A stretch of 64,000 nt of DNA, taken from Dactylorhiza incarnata. Taxonomy: Eukaryota > Streptophyta > Magnoliopsida > Asparagales > Orchidaceae. This document shows positions 46,322 to 60,300 of this stretch, in pieces. Made by a program: the position numbers and the translations under genes. How positions within the stretch are numbered: position 1 is the stretch's first letter; the number at the start of each line of letters is the position of its first letter. The notes beneath the pieces were generated by a model. That model was given only the letters and a program-made list of their open reading frames with translations, made no database searches and had not been told where the DNA came from. The DNA is taken from assembly GCA_033032865.1 (NCBI GenBank), contig JAWHQI010000239.1:806001-870000 (forward strand), in the 5' to 3' direction.

Positions 46322-47437
46322 TGTTAAATTTTAGAGAGGTTTGGAGGTGAAGCCAATTAAGCGGAACACTTCACAGCTTTCCACAAGTGTAGCAACACAA
46401 TGAAAATGAGAAGACAGGATAATGCACATGAAAATTGACTACAGTTGCTTCTTTACAATGCAAGGTATACATAGCGAGACATGATTCATAAGAATCACGA
46501 AAGAGAGAAGCACAAAACAACAAAAACAATAAGTCCTGGCGAACTGTCAAACAGAAACCACTGCCAGACCGCAATTCCAGACTGCACAGACTGCTGCTTT
46601 ATTCCACTGCTGAAAATAGAACCTGTTCGCACTTCAGACCGCTAGACCAAGAGGTCGCCCGGTCATTGAAGCTACCCGCGAACAGAACTAGAAGAAACTG
46701 CATTAGCTGTCGCCTACCCGTAACTCGAGATCGCCTGACCGTCGAAGTCGCCTGATCGTCAAGCTTGCTGCAAACAACACAAGAACTAACAATCCAGATC
46801 ACAGACGGAGACCGCTGACGAACTGATTATTCAAGTTGCTGGAATGTCACCAAGGAAACAGACTGCTCGCTACTGGCTGCAGACCTGCGAACACAACAAA
46901 AAAGGTCAAACCGCTTCCAAGACCGCACGACCTCAAATTAAGACTAACACAAACTATCCAGGCTCTAGTTCTTACAGTTCTCTGCTAGAAATGACGGGCC
47001 CTGCACACCTATTTATATGCAGGAGGATGGATGTCGTCACCGCCGAGAGAGATGCAATAACCGCCCATCAACCTGCACGCGCTCTCGCAACAGACCTCTC
47101 GGCCTCACAAGCACTTAGACAACAACCGTCTAAGGCAAACCCGGCCAGAAGCATACCTGCGATCAACTTTCCTTATTGCAGCATGCTGTCTCCAGAACCA
47201 GACCGCGCGGTCTCTTCATGACCTTATTGAAATAAGGCACAACTGTCCAAGAAGGATAGCTCGCCAAACAACCCGGCAGACCGCGCGGTCTAAACCAGAA
47301 AAAGATTACTTGGGCAAACCAACAAACCAATACAAGCTGCCAACACTAGAGACAAGTCGCCAACCAGGCCGCTCGGTCTCTGCGGTCTCCAAGAACAGAC
47401 CGCACGACTTCCCTCTTCCACTTCAAAAAATTCAACA
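46322..47437 (-). repeat. Copia 3' LTR
   Basis: 1116 bp, TGTTAAATTTT...AATTCAACA on the plus strand, i.e. TGTTGAATT...TTTAACA in element sense. It carries a TATA box on the minus strand at 47010-47018 and two perfect 14-bp palindromes AGACCGCGCGGTCT at 47200-47213 and 47278-47291. Several related half-sites (gaccgc, cggtct) also occur. Open frames inside it are chance. Confidence 0.85.
47010..47018 (-). promoter_or_regulatory. Copia LTR TATA box
   Basis: The plus strand tatttatat gives ATATAAATA on the minus strand, in context gcatataaataggtgtgc. The placement inside the LTR fits a U3 promoter. Confidence 0.6.
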
Positions 47438-47453
47438 CTCCCCCTTGAAGTGG
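47438..47453 (-). other. Copia polypurine tract
   Basis: On the minus strand cacttcaagggggag ends directly at the LTR start TGTTGAA. A purine tract in this place primes plus-strand DNA synthesis in LTR retrotransposons. It fixes the LTR border. Confidence 0.8.
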
Positions 47454-47454
47454 G

Positions 47455-50366
47455 AAGTGGAAGTCAGCCCAAGTAGACACCTCAACCGTGTAAACGGTCC
47501 CTTCGACAATGGCTTAGTAAAGATGTTCATGATGTTGTCCTTGCTCTACACATGCTCCACAATTAGAGATCCCTCCAACACCTTCTCACGAATGAAATGG
47601 TGATGAATCTCAATATGCTTGGTTCGAGCGTGACAAACAGTATTGTTCAACAACTTGAGAGCACTCTGATTGTCACCCCGAAGCAGAGTAGGACCTCGCA
47701 TCTCTCCATGAATGTCCTCTACAAGCCTCCTAAGCTAGATGGCATCCTGAGCTGCCAAAGCCGATGCTTTGTACTCTGCTTCTGTAGTAGAGATAGACAC
47801 AGAATCCTGCTTCTTACTGCACCACGAGATCGCTGAAGGTCCAACCATAAAGACGTATCCAGAGGTTGATTTCTGAATATCTGAATCTCCCTCATAATCA
47901 ACAGCTGTGTACCCATGCAAACAGAAGACTGAGTTCTTCCCATTGAAGATACCTAGATCAGAGGTAGACATTTTATACTTCAAAATTCTCCTTGCCACCA
48001 ACAGATGAGGTTTCCGCGGCTCTGCCATATACCTACTCACCCGGACCATCGCAAAAGCAATATCCGGCCTCGTTATCGTCAAGTATATCAGACTTCTGAC
48101 CAAAGCCCAGAAAACCAAGGGATCAAGTAAAACCTTCCCTTCATCTCGTCGAAGATGTATCCCAACTTCTAGTGGAGTAGAGCTGCTCTTTCCACCTTCC
48201 ATGCCAAATCGCTTCACAATTCTCTCAGCATAACCCTTCTGGGAAATAAGCACACCTCTCTCATTCCTCTCCACCTCGAGACCAAGGAAATGGTGGAGCT
48301 CACCAAAATCCTTCATCTCAAATCTGATAGCTAGCTCAGCCCGAAGCCTAACTACCTCCACTACAGAATTCCCCGTGATGATCAAATTGTCAACATATAG
48401 CAGCACCAAGACCTGAAGCTCCCCTGCCTTCTTTACGAATAAGCTCGAATCAGAATCAGAAGCAAAATATCCGCAGAACTGGAGGTATTCTGCGATCATC
48501 TCATACCACGCCCAAGGCGCCTGCTTCAAGCCGTAAAGAGCCTTCTTGAGCTTGCACACATGTCTTGGGTGCTCTTTGGAAACATAACCAGGTGGCTGAT
48601 CCATGAATATATCATTGTCAATCTCGCCATATAAGAAAGCATTCTTCACATCGAGTTGCCAAATCTTCCACCCTTGACAAGCTACCAACGCGATCAGCAC
48701 CCGGACCGAAGTCATCTTGGCAATGCGACTAAATTTTTCTTCATAATTCTCCCCCTACTTCTGAGAGAAACCTCAAGCTATAAGGCGAGCCTTATACCGC
48801 TCAATACTTCCATCAGCCTTCTTCTTCAGTTTGAAAACCCACTTGCAAATCACCGGAGTAACTCCCTCAACCTTAGGCGTCAAGTCCCAAGTCTCATTCT
48901 TCCCGAGGGCAGCCATCTCTTCATCCATGGCTCATTCCCACTCCTTGACTCCAACGACATTTTCATAACATGATGGCTCTCTCTCATCCTGGGGACCTTC
49001 AAAGAAACATGAGACGAAGCTCACCAAGTTTCCGCCTGTATACCGATCTGGTGGAATAATGGTCATCTTGGACCTCCTCGGAGCTTTACTTTGATCCACC
49101 TCTTCAGCCACTTGTTCTGAAATAGCTCTCTTCTCTGGTAGACATGGAGCATTGCTCCCCCGACTTCTAGAACCAGAAGGGCCTGACCCAGAGCTAGAAG
49201 AATTTGGAGAACCTGGAGAAACAGCCAACTCCACCCGAACTTCAATTGTAGCTTCCCTTTGGCCACCATCCAACCTTCTCTCCTATAGCTCCACAGATGA
49301 GCTACCCTGATATGACATCAACACGTCAAATACCACATCCCTTGAGGCCACAGCTCTCCATGTCTCTGGATCCATGCATCTCCAACCCTTCTTCCGGTCA
49401 TCATAACCGAGGTAGACTAGCTTCCTTGCTTTCGCATCTAGCTTCGTTCTGAGGGCATCAGGAACAAGCACATAGCAGGTAGATCCGAACACTCGAAAGT
49501 GTTCCATTGAAGGCTTCTCCTTAAACATCAGCTCATGTGGAGTCCTCATGTTGATCGGACTAAGGGGCATCTTGTTGATGACAGAAGCTGCACAAAACAT
49601 ACCCTCCGCCCAAAAGGACTTAGGGATATTCTTGGCATGAAGCCAGCACTTCCCGGTCTCCATCAAGTGACGGATATTCCGCTCAGCAACTCCTTTCTGT
49701 TGTGGAGTGTGAGCATAAGTAAGCTCTCTCTGTATGCCATGCTTCCTGCAAAAGTTGAAGAAAGCACTTGAGGTGAACTCCCCTTCATTGTCCGTTCTCA
49801 ACTTCTTAATTCGCAGGTTAAGCTGGCCCTCCACTAGCTCCTTGAACTGCATAAATTTTCTGAACGCTTCCGAATTCTCCTTCAGAAAGTATACCCATGT
49901 ATACCTGGTGAAATCATCAACCAAGATCAGCATATACCTGCTACCCCCAAGACTGACATTCTCGGTTGGTCCACATAAATCACCATGGAAGCACTCTAAT
50001 GGCACTCTACATCAGCTTTGTGACTTGTCAAATGGATGACGATGAGATTTTCCATATTGACATCCAGCACAAACGTGACCATCTCCCATGGATGAAAGAC
50101 TAGGCAGGCATATCACAGACCTCTCATCTCCATAGCCTTCAGCTAATCCATTCTGACATGCCTAAGTCTTTCATGCCAGATAGAAGCGCTGTCATTTGTC
50201 CGCATCTTATAAACATAGGAACTTGTTGACAAAACAAACAAGTCCTTCACCCTTTTTCCAACATGAGTGATATCGACCTTCACTGCTGGTATGTTCCGAA
50301 GGAACTTCACTTCCGTTGGCCCGAATAGAACGTGATAACCAGCATCTACAACATTAGTCTGAGGAG
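47455..50366 (-). pseudogene. Copia pol remnant (integrase, RT, RNase H)
   Basis: From the N-terminal side: pre-integrase motif with WHERLRHV (near 50150) and a CxxC (near 50060), integrase core with D, D and E in HGDLCGP, RTDNEGEF and QQKGVAERN (50005-49283), a Ser-rich linker, RT (48930-47950) with DVKNAFLYG and LYVDNLI, then RNase H with DIQKSTSGYV and a C-terminal FTKPLSKG near 47520. The second Asp of the RT YVDD motif is Asn (YVDN). In-frame stops occur near 50025, 49280, 48931, 48779, 48758 and 47546, and there is a frameshift near 47735. The element is dead. The lineage within Ty1/copia is not assigned. Confidence 0.9.
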
Positions 50367-51239
50367 AACTAGGTAAGTAAAGAAAGAACGTGGCGCTAGT
50401 ACCTGAAGAGAACTCGCGAATACCTGCTAACCTCTGCAAAAGAGAACTCAAAGCAGGTATAAAACATATCGCGAGTACCTGAAGAGAACTCGCGAACATC
50501 TGCTAATCTCTGCAAAAGAGAACTCAAAGCAGGTATAAAACATAACGTGAGTACCTGAAGAGACCTCGCGAGCACCTGCTAATATCTGCAAAAGATAACT
50601 CAAAGCAGGTATAAAACAGAACGCGAGTACCTGAAGAGACCTCGCGAGCACCCTCTAATCTCTGCAAAAGAGAACTCAAAGCAGGTATAAATCATAACGC
50701 GAGTACCTGAAGAGAACTCGCGAACACCTTCTAATCTTTGCAAAAGAGAACTCAAAGCAGGTATAAAACATAACGCGAGTACCTGAAGAGACCTCGCGAG
50801 CACCTGAAGAGACCTCGCGAGCACCTGCTAATCTCAGCAAAAGAGAACTCAAAGCAGATATAAAATATAACGCGAGTACCTGAATAGACCTCGCGAGCAC
50901 CTGCTAATCTCTGCAAAATAGAACTCAAAGAAGGTATAAACATAACGCAAGTACCTGAAAAGAACTCGCGAACACCTGCTAATCTCTGCAAAAGAGAACT
51001 CAAAGCAGGTATAAATGAATTTAACGCGAGTACCTAAGGAAAACTCGCGATCACCTGCTAATCTCGGCAAAAGAGAACTCAAAGCGGGTATAAAACATAA
51101 TGCAAGTACCTGAAGAGAACTCGCGAGCACCTGCTAATCTCTGCAAAAGAGAACTCAAACCAGGTATAAAACCTAACGCGAGTACCTGAAGAGACCTCGC
51201 GAATACCTACTATCCTCTACAAAAGAGAACTCGAAGCAG

Positions 51240-54200
51240 GTATAAAACAAACTACAACGCGAGTACCTGAAGAGAACTCGCGAATACCTGCTAATCTCTG
51301 CATAAGAGAACTTAAAACAGGTATAAAACATACTGCAACGCGATTACCTGAAGAGAACTGGCGAACACCTGTCAATCTCAAAAGAGAACTTAAAACAGGT
51401 ACAAAACAAACTACAACGTGAGTACCAGAAGAGAACTCGCGAACACCTGTCAATCTCTGCAAAAGAGAACTTTAAATAGGTATAAAACAAACTACAACGC
51501 GAGTACCGGAAGAGAACTCGCGAATACCTGGTAATCTCTGTATAAGAGAACATAAAACAGGTATAAAACAAACTGCAACGCGAGTACCTGAAGAGAACTC
51601 ACGAATACCTGCTAATTTCTGCACAAGAGAACTAAAAACAGGTGTAAAATAAACTACAACGCGAGTACCTGAAGAGAACTCGCGAACACCTGCTAATCTC
51701 TGCACAAGAGAACTTAAAATAGGTGTATAGCAAACTACAACGCGAGTACCTGAAGAGAACTCGCGAACACTTGTCAATCTCAAAAGAGAACTTAAAACAG
51801 ATACAAAACAAACTACAACGCGAGTACCTGAAGAGAACTCGCGAACACCTGTCAATCTCTGCACAAGAGAATTTAAAACAGGTGTAAATCATAACGCGAG
51901 TACTTGAAGAGACCTTGCGACCACCTGCTAATCTCTGCAAAAGAGAACTCAAAGCAGGTATAAAACATAACGCGAGTACCTGAAGAGACCTCGCGACCAC
52001 CTTCTAATCTCTGCAAAAGAGAACTCAAAGCAGGTACAAAACATAATGCGAGTACCTGAAGAGATCTCGCGAGCACCTGTTAATCTCTGCAAAAGGGAAC
52101 CCAAAGCAGGTATAAAACATAATGCGAGTACCTGAAGAGACCTCGCAAATACCTGCTATCCTCTACAAAAGAGAACTCGAAGCTGGTATAAAACAAACTA
52201 CAACACGAGTACCTGAAGAGAACTCGCGAATACCTGTTAATCTCTGCATAAGAGAACTTAAAACAGGTATAAAACAAACTGCAACGCGAGTACCTGAAGA
52301 GAACTCGTGAACACCTGTCAATCTCAAAAGAGAACTTAAAACAGTTACAAAAAAAACTACAACGCGGGTACCTGAAGAGAACTCACGAACACCTGTCAAT
52401 CTCTGCACAAGAGAACTTAAAACAGGTATAAAACAAACTACAACGCGAGTACCTGAAGAGAACTCGCGAATACCTGCTAATCTCTATATAAGAGAACTTA
52501 AAACATGTATAAAACAAACTGCAACGCGAGTACCTGAATAGAACTCGCGAATACCTGCTAATCTATGCACAAGAGAACTAAAAACATGTGTAAAATAAAC
52601 TACAATATGAGTACCTGAAGAGAACACGCGAACACCTGCTAATCTCTGCACAAGAGAACTTAAAACTGGTGTAAAGCAAACTACAACGCGAGTACCTGAA
52701 GAGAACTTGCGAACACCTGTCAATCTCAAAAGACAACTTAAAACAGATACAAAACAAACTACAACGCGAGTACCTGAAGAGAACTCGCGAACACCTGTCA
52801 ATCTCAGCACAAGAGAACTTAAAACAGGTATAAAACAAACTACAACGTGAGTACCTGAAGAGAACTCGCGAATACCATCTAATCTCTGCATAAGAGAACT
52901 TAAAATATGTATAAAACAAACTACAACGCGAGTACCTGAAGAGAACTCGTGAATACCTGCTAATCTGTGCATAAGAGAACTTAAAACAGGTATAAAACAA
53001 ACTGCAAAGCGAGTACCTGAAGAGAACTCCTGAACACCTGTCAATCTCAAAAGAGAACTTAAATCAGGTACAAAACAAACTACAATGCGAGTATCTGAAG
53101 AGAACTCGCGAACACCTGTCAATCTTTTCACAAGAGAACTTAAAACAGGTATAAAACAAACTACAACACGAGTACCTGAAGAGAACTCGCGTATACCTGC
53201 TAATCTCTGCATAAGAGAACTTAAAATATGTATACAACAAACTGCAACGCGAGTACCTGAAGAGAAGTCACGAATACCTGCTAATCTCTGCACAAGAGAA
53301 CTTAAAACAGGTGTAAAATAAACTACAACGCGAGTACCTGAAGAGAACTAGCGAACACCTGCTAATCTCTGCACAAGAGAACTTAAAACAGGAGTAAAGC
53401 AAACTACGACGCGAGTACCTTAAGAGAACTCGCGAACACCTGCTAATCTCAAAAGAGAACTTAAAACAGGTATAAATCAAACTACAATGCGAGTACCTGA
53501 AGAGAACTCGCGAACACCTGTCAATCTCTGCACAAGAGAACTTAAAACAGGAGTAAAATAAACTACAACGCGAGTACCTGAAGAGAACTCGTGAACACCT
53601 GCTAATCTCTGCACAAGAGAACTTAAAACAGGAATAAATCAAACTACAATGCGAGTACCTGAAGAGAACTCGCGAATAACTGCTAATCTCTGCATAAGAT
53701 AACTTAAAACAGGTATAAAACAAACTGCAATGCGAGTACCTGAAGAGAACTCGCGAATACCTGCTAATCTCTGCATAAGAGAACTTAAAACAGGTATAAA
53801 ACAAACTGCAGCGCGAGAACCTGAAGAGAAATCGCGAACACCTATCAATCTCAAAAGAGAACTTAAATCAGGTAAAAAACAAACTACAACGCGAGTACCT
53901 GAAGAGAACTCGCGAACACCTGTCAATCTCTACGCAAGAGAACTTAAAACAGGTATAAAACAAACTACAACACAAGTACCTGAAGAGAACTCGCGAATAC
54001 CTGCTAATCTCTGCATAAGAGAACTTAAAATAGGTATAAAACAAACTGCAACGCGAGTACCTGAAGAGAACTGGCGAACACCTGTCAATCTCAAAAGAGA
54101 ACTTAAAACAGGTACAAAACAAACTACAACGTGAGTACCAGAAGAGAACTCGCGAACACCTGTCAATCTCTGCAAAAGAGAACTTTAAATAGGTATAAAA

Positions 54201-56640
54201 CAAACTACAACGCGAGTACCGGAAGAGAACTCGCGAATACCTGCTAATCTTTGTATAAGAGAACTTAAAACAGGTATAAAACAAACTGCAACGCGAGTAC
54301 CTGAAGCGAACTCGCGAATACCTGCTAATCTCTGCACAAGAGAACTAAAAACAGGTGTAAAATAAACTACAACGCGAGTACCTGAAGAGAACTCGCGAAC
54401 ACCTGCTAATCTCTGCACAAGAGAACTTAAAATAGGTGTATAGCAAACTACAATGCGAGTACCTGAAGAGAACTCGCGAACACTTGTCAATCTCAAAAGA
54501 GAACTTAAAACAGATACAAAACAAACTACAACGCGAGTACCTGAAGAGAACTCGCGAACACCTGTCAATCTCTGCACAAGAGAATTTAAAACAGGTGTAA
54601 AGCATAACGCGAGTACTTGAAGAGACCTTGCGACCACCTGCTAATCTCTGCAAAAGAGAACTCAAAGCAGGTATAAAACATAACGCGAGTACCTGAAGAG
54701 ACCTCGCGAACACCTTCTAATCTCTGCAAAAGAGAACTCAAAGCAGGTACAAAACATAATGCGAGTACCTGAAGAGATCTCGCGAGCACCTGTTAATCTC
54801 TGCAAAAGGGAACTCAAAGCAGGTATAAAACATAACGCGAGTACCTGAAGAGACCTCGCAAATACCTGCTATCCTCTACAAAAGAGAACTCGAAGCTGGT
54901 ATAAAACAAACTACAACACGAGTACCTGAAGAGAACTCGCGAATACCTGTTAATCTCTGCATAAGAGAACTTAAAACAGGTATAAAACAAACTGCAACGC
55001 GAGTACCTGAAGAGAACTCGTGAACACCTGTCAATCTCAAAAGAGAACTTAAAACAGTTACAAAAAAAACTACAACGCGGGTACCTGAAGAGAACTCACG
55101 AACACCTGTCAATCTCTGCACAAGAGAACTTAAAACAGGTATAAAACAAACTACAACGCGAGTACCTGAAGAGAACTCGCGAATACCTGCTAATCTCTGT
55201 ATAAGAGAACTTAAAACATGTATAAAACAAACTGCAACGCGAGTACCTGAATAGAACTCGCGAATACCTACTAATCTATGCACAAGAGAACTAAAAACAT
55301 GTGTAAAATAAACTACAATATGAGTACCTGAAGAGAACTCGCGAACACCTGCTAATCTCTGCACAAGAGAACTTAAAACTGGTGTAAAGCAAACTACAAC
55401 GCGAGTACCTGAAGAGAACTTGCGAACACCTGTCAATCTCAAAAGACAACTTAAAACAGATACAAAACAAACTACACCGCGAGTACCTGAAGAGAACTCG
55501 CGAACACCTGTCAATCTCAGCACAAGAGAACTTAAAACAGGTATAAAACAAACTACAACGTGAGTACCTGAAGAGAACTCGCGAATACCTGCTAATCTCT
55601 GCATAAGAGAACTTAAAACAGGTATAAAACAAACTACAACGCGAGTACCTGAAGAGAACTCGTGAATACCTGCTAATCTGTGCATAAGAGAACTTAAAAC
55701 AGGTATAAAACAAACTGCAATGCGAGTACCTGAAGAGAACTCCAGAACACCTGTCAATCTCAAAAGAGAACTTAAATCAGGTACAAAACAAACTACAACG
55801 CGAGTATCTGAAGAGAACTCGCGAACACCTGTCAATCTTTTCACAAGAGAACTTAAAACAGGTATAAAACAAACTACAACACGAGTACCTGAAGAGAACT
55901 CGCGAATACCTGATAATCTCTGCATAAGAGAACTTAAAATAGGTATACAACAAACTGCAACGCGAGTACCTGAAGAGAACTCACGAATACCTGCTAATCT
56001 CTGCACAAGAGAACTTAAAATAGGTGTAAAATAAACTACAACGCGAGTACCTGAAGAGAACTAGCGAACACCTGCTAATCTCTGCACAAGAGAACTTAAA
56101 ACAGGAGTAAAGCAAACTACGACGCGAGTACCTTAAGAGAACTCGCGAACAGCAGCTAATCTCAAAAGAGAACTTAAAACAGGTATAAATCAAACTACAA
56201 TGCGAGTACCTGAAGAGAACTCGCGAACACCTGTCAATCTCTGCACAAGAGAACTTAAAACAGGAGTAAAATAAACTACAACGCGAGTACCTGAAGAGAA
56301 CTCGTGAACACCTGCTAATCTCTGCACAAGAGAACTTAAAACAGGAATAAATCAAACTACAATGCGAGTACCTGAAGAGAACTCGCGAATACCTGCTAAT
56401 CTCTGCATAAGATAACTTAAAACAGGTATAAAATAAACTGCAATGCGAGTACCTGAAGAGAACTCGCGAATACCTGCTAATCTCTGCATAAGAGAACTTA
56501 AAACAGGTATAAAACAAACTGCAACGCGAGTACCTGAAGAGAAATCGCGAACACCTGTCAATCTCAAAAGAGAACTTAAATCAGGTAAAAAACAAACTAC
56601 AACGCGAGTACCTGAAGAGATCTCGTGAACACCTGTCAAT
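51240..56640. repeat. Higher-order repeat of the minisatellite, 2713-bp period
   Basis: Blocks about 51240-53950 and 53950-56640 match unit by unit at an offset of 2713 bp. Rare variants recur at that spacing, for example acagttacaaaa at 52341 and 55054. The same variant returns at 63043, and 63010-64000 matches 52308-53300, so a third partial copy begins there. Confidence 0.85.
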
Positions 56641-57389
56641 CTCTATGCAAGAGAACTTAAAACAGGTATAAAACAAACTACAACGCGAGTACCTGAAGAG
56701 AACTCGCGAATACATGCTAATCTCTACATAAGAGAACTTAAAATAGGTATAAAATAAACTGCAACGCGAGTACTTGAAGAGAACTCGCGAACACCTGTCA
56801 ATCTCAAAAGAGAACTTAAATCAGGTACAAAACAAACAACAACGCGAGTACCTGAAGAGAACTCGCGAATACCTGCTAATCTCTGCATAAGAGAACTTAA
56901 AACATGTATGAAACAAACTGCAACGCGAGTACCTGAAGAGAACTCGTGAATACATGCTAATCTCTGCACAAGAGAACTTAAAACAGGTGTAAAATAAACT
57001 ACAACGCGAGTACCTGAAGAGAACTCGCGAACACCTGCTAATCTCTGCACAAGAGAACTTAAAACAGGTGTAAAGCAAACTACAACGCGAGTACCCTAAG
57101 AGAACTCGTGAACACCTGCTAATCTCAAAAGAGAACTTAAAACAGGTATAAATCAAACTACAATGCGAATACCTGAAGAGAACTTGTGAACACCTGTCAA
57201 TCTCTGCACAAGAGAACTTAAAACAGGTGTAAAATAAACTAGAACACGAGTACCTGAAGAGAACTCGTGAACACCTGCTAATCTCTGCACAAGAAAACTT
57301 AAAACAGGTATAAATCAAACTACAATGCGAGTACCTGAAGAGAACTCGCGAACACCTGTCAATCTCTGCACAAGAGAACTTAAAATAGG

Positions 57390-60300
57390 TGTAAAGCATA
57401 ACGCGAGTACCTGAAGAGACCTCGCGACCACCTGCTAATCTCTGCAAAAGAGAACTCAAAGCAGGTATAAAACATAACGCGAGTACCTGAAGAGACCTCG
57501 CGACCACCTGCTAATCTCTGCAAAAGAGAACTCAAAGCAGGTATAAACATAACGCGAGTACCTTAAGAGACCTCGCGAGCACCTGCTAATCTCTGCAAAA
57601 GAGAACTCAAAGCAGGTATAAAACATAACGCGAGTACCTGAAGAGAACTCGCCAACACCTGCTAATCTCTGCAAAAGAGAACTCAAAGCAGGTATAAAAC
57701 ATAACGCGAGTACCTGAAGAGACCTCGCGACCACCTGCTAATCTCTGCAAAAGAAAACTTAAAGGAGGTATAAAACATAACGCGAGTACCTGAAGAGAAC
57801 TCGCGAACACCTGCTGATATCTGCAAAAGAGAACTCAAAGCAGGTATAAAAGAATATAACGCGAGTACCAGAGGAAAACTCGTGATCACCTGCTAATCTC
57901 TGCAAAAGAGAAATCAAAGCAGGTCTAGAACATAACGCGAGTACCTGAAGAGAACTCGCGAACACCTGCTAATCTCTGCAAAAGAGAACTCAAAGCAGGT
58001 ATAAAACATAACGCGAGTACCTGAAGAGAACTCGCGAACACCTCCTAATCTCTGCAAAAGGTAACTCAAAGCGGGTATAAAACATAATGTGAGTACCAGA
58101 AGAGAACTCGCGAGCACCTGCTAATCTGTGCAAAAGAGAACTCAAAGCAGGTATAAAACATAGCGCGAGTACCTGAAGAGGCCTCGCGAATACCTGCTAT
58201 CCTCTACAAAAGAGAACTCGAAGCAGGTATTAAACAAACTACAATGCGAGTACCTAAAGAGAACTCGCGAATACCTGCTAATCTCTGCACAAGAGAACTT
58301 AAAACAGGTATAAAACAAACTGCAACGCGAGTACCTAAAGAGAACTCGCGAATACCTGCTAATCTCTGCACAAGAGAACTTAAAATAGGTGTAAAATAAA
58401 CTACAACGCGAGTACCTGAAGAGAACTCGCGAACACCTGCTAATCTCTGCACAGGAGAATTTAAAACAGGTACAAAACAAACTACAACACGAGTACCTGA
58501 AGAGAACTCGCGAACACCTGTCAATCTCTGCAAAAGAGAACTCAAAGCTGGTATAAAACATAACGCGAGTACCTAAAGAGAACTCGCGAACACCTGCTAA
58601 TCTCTGCACAAGAGAACTTATAACAGGTATAAATCAAACTACAATGCGAGTACCTGAAGAGAACTCGCGAATACCTACTAATCTCTGCATAAGAGAACTT
58701 AAAACAGGTATAAAACAAACTGCAACGCGAGTACCGGGAGAGAACTCGCGAATACCAGCTAATCTCTTTATAAGAGAACTTAAAATAGGTATAAAACAAA
58801 CTGCAACGCGAGTACCTGAAGAGAACTCGCGAACACCTGTCAATCTCAAAAGAGAACTTAAATCAGGTACAAAACAAACTACAACGCAAGTACCTGAAGA
58901 GAACTCGCGAACACCTGTCAATCTCTGCACAAGAGAACTTAAAACAGGTATAAAACAAACTACAACGCGAGTACCTTAAGAGAACTCGCGAATACCTGCT
59001 AATCTCTGCATAGGAAAACTTAAAACAGGTATAAAACAAACTGCAATGCGAGTACCTGAAGAGAACTCGCGAATACCTGCTAATCTCTGCATAAGAGAAC
59101 TTAAAACAGGTATAAAACAAACTGCAACGCGAGTACCTGAAGAGAAATCGCGAACACCTGTAAAACTCAAAAGAGAACTTAAATCAGGTAAAAAACAAAC
59201 TACAACGCGAGTACCTGAAGAGATCTCGCGAACACCTGTCAATCTCTATGCAAGAGAACTTAAAACAGGTATAAAACAAACTACAACACGAGTACCTGAA
59301 GAGAACTCACGAATACCTGCTAATCTCTGCATAAGAGAACTTAAAATAGGTATAAAACAAACTGCAACGCGAGTACTTGAAGAGAACTCGCGAACACCTG
59401 TCAATCTCAAAAGAGAACTTAATTCAGGTACAAAACAAACTACAACGCGTGTACCTGAAGAGAACTCGCGAACACCTGTCAATCTCTGCACAAGAGAACT
59501 TAAAACAAGTATAAAACAAACTACAACGCGAGTACCTGAAGAGAACTCGTGAATACCTGCTAATCTCTGCATAAGAGAACTTAAAACATGTATGAAACAA
59601 ACTGCAACGCGAGTACCTGAAGAGAACTCGTGAATACATGCTAATCTCTGCACAAGAGAACTTAAAACAGGTGTAAAATAAACTACAACGCGAGTACCTG
59701 AAGAGAACTCGCGAACACCTGCTAATCTCTGCACAAGAGAACTTAAAACAGGTGTAAAGCAAACTACAACGCGAGTACCTGAAGAGAACAAGCGAACACC
59801 TGCTAATCTCAAATGAGAACTTAAAACAGGTATAAATCAAACTACAATGCGAATACCTGAAGAGAACTTGTGAACACCTGTCAATCTCTGCACAAGAGAA
59901 CTTAAAACAGGTATAAAATAAACTACACCATGAGTACCTGAAGAGAACTCGTGAACACCTGCTAATCTCTGCACAAGAAAACTTAAAACAAGTATAAATC
60001 AAACTACAATGCGAGTACCTGAAGAGAACTCGCGAACACCTGTCAATCTCTGCACAAGAGAACTTAAAACAGGTGTAAAGCATAACGCGAGTACCTGAAG
60101 AGACCTCGCGACCACCTGCTAATCTCTGCAAAAGAGAACTCAAAGCAGGTATAAAACATAACGCGAATACCTGAAGAGACCTCGCGACCACCTGCTAATC
60201 TCTGCAAAAGAGAACTCAAAGCAGGTATAAACATAACACGAGTACCTTAAGAGACCTCGCGAGCACCTGCTAATCTCTGCAAAAGAGAACTCAAAGCAGG

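Larger units (their letters stand above)
46322..50385 (-). mobile_element. Ty1/copia element, 3' part
   Basis: Sense is the minus strand. Present are the 3' LTR (46322-47437), a polypurine tract, RNase H, RT, integrase and the C-terminal end of the protease/pre-integrase region. The pol order integrase-RT-RNase H marks Ty1/copia. Coding similarity stops near 50366-50385, where the minisatellite starts. The gag, protease and 5' LTR are not in the window. The left LTR end abuts the satellite directly. The target duplication cannot be checked without the other end. Confidence 0.9.

Noticed and set aside
46844..47221. 125-codon plus-strand frame in the copia LTR
   Set aside because: It runs through the TATA box and one palindrome, with no recognisable domain.
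54876..56006. A 376-codon minus-strand frame with 26-27-residue repeats, and similar frames across 51217-63995
   Set aside because: It follows from stop-free units of 81 and 78 bp. The plus strand is also open and the 76-bp units break all frames, so this is no evidence of a gene.
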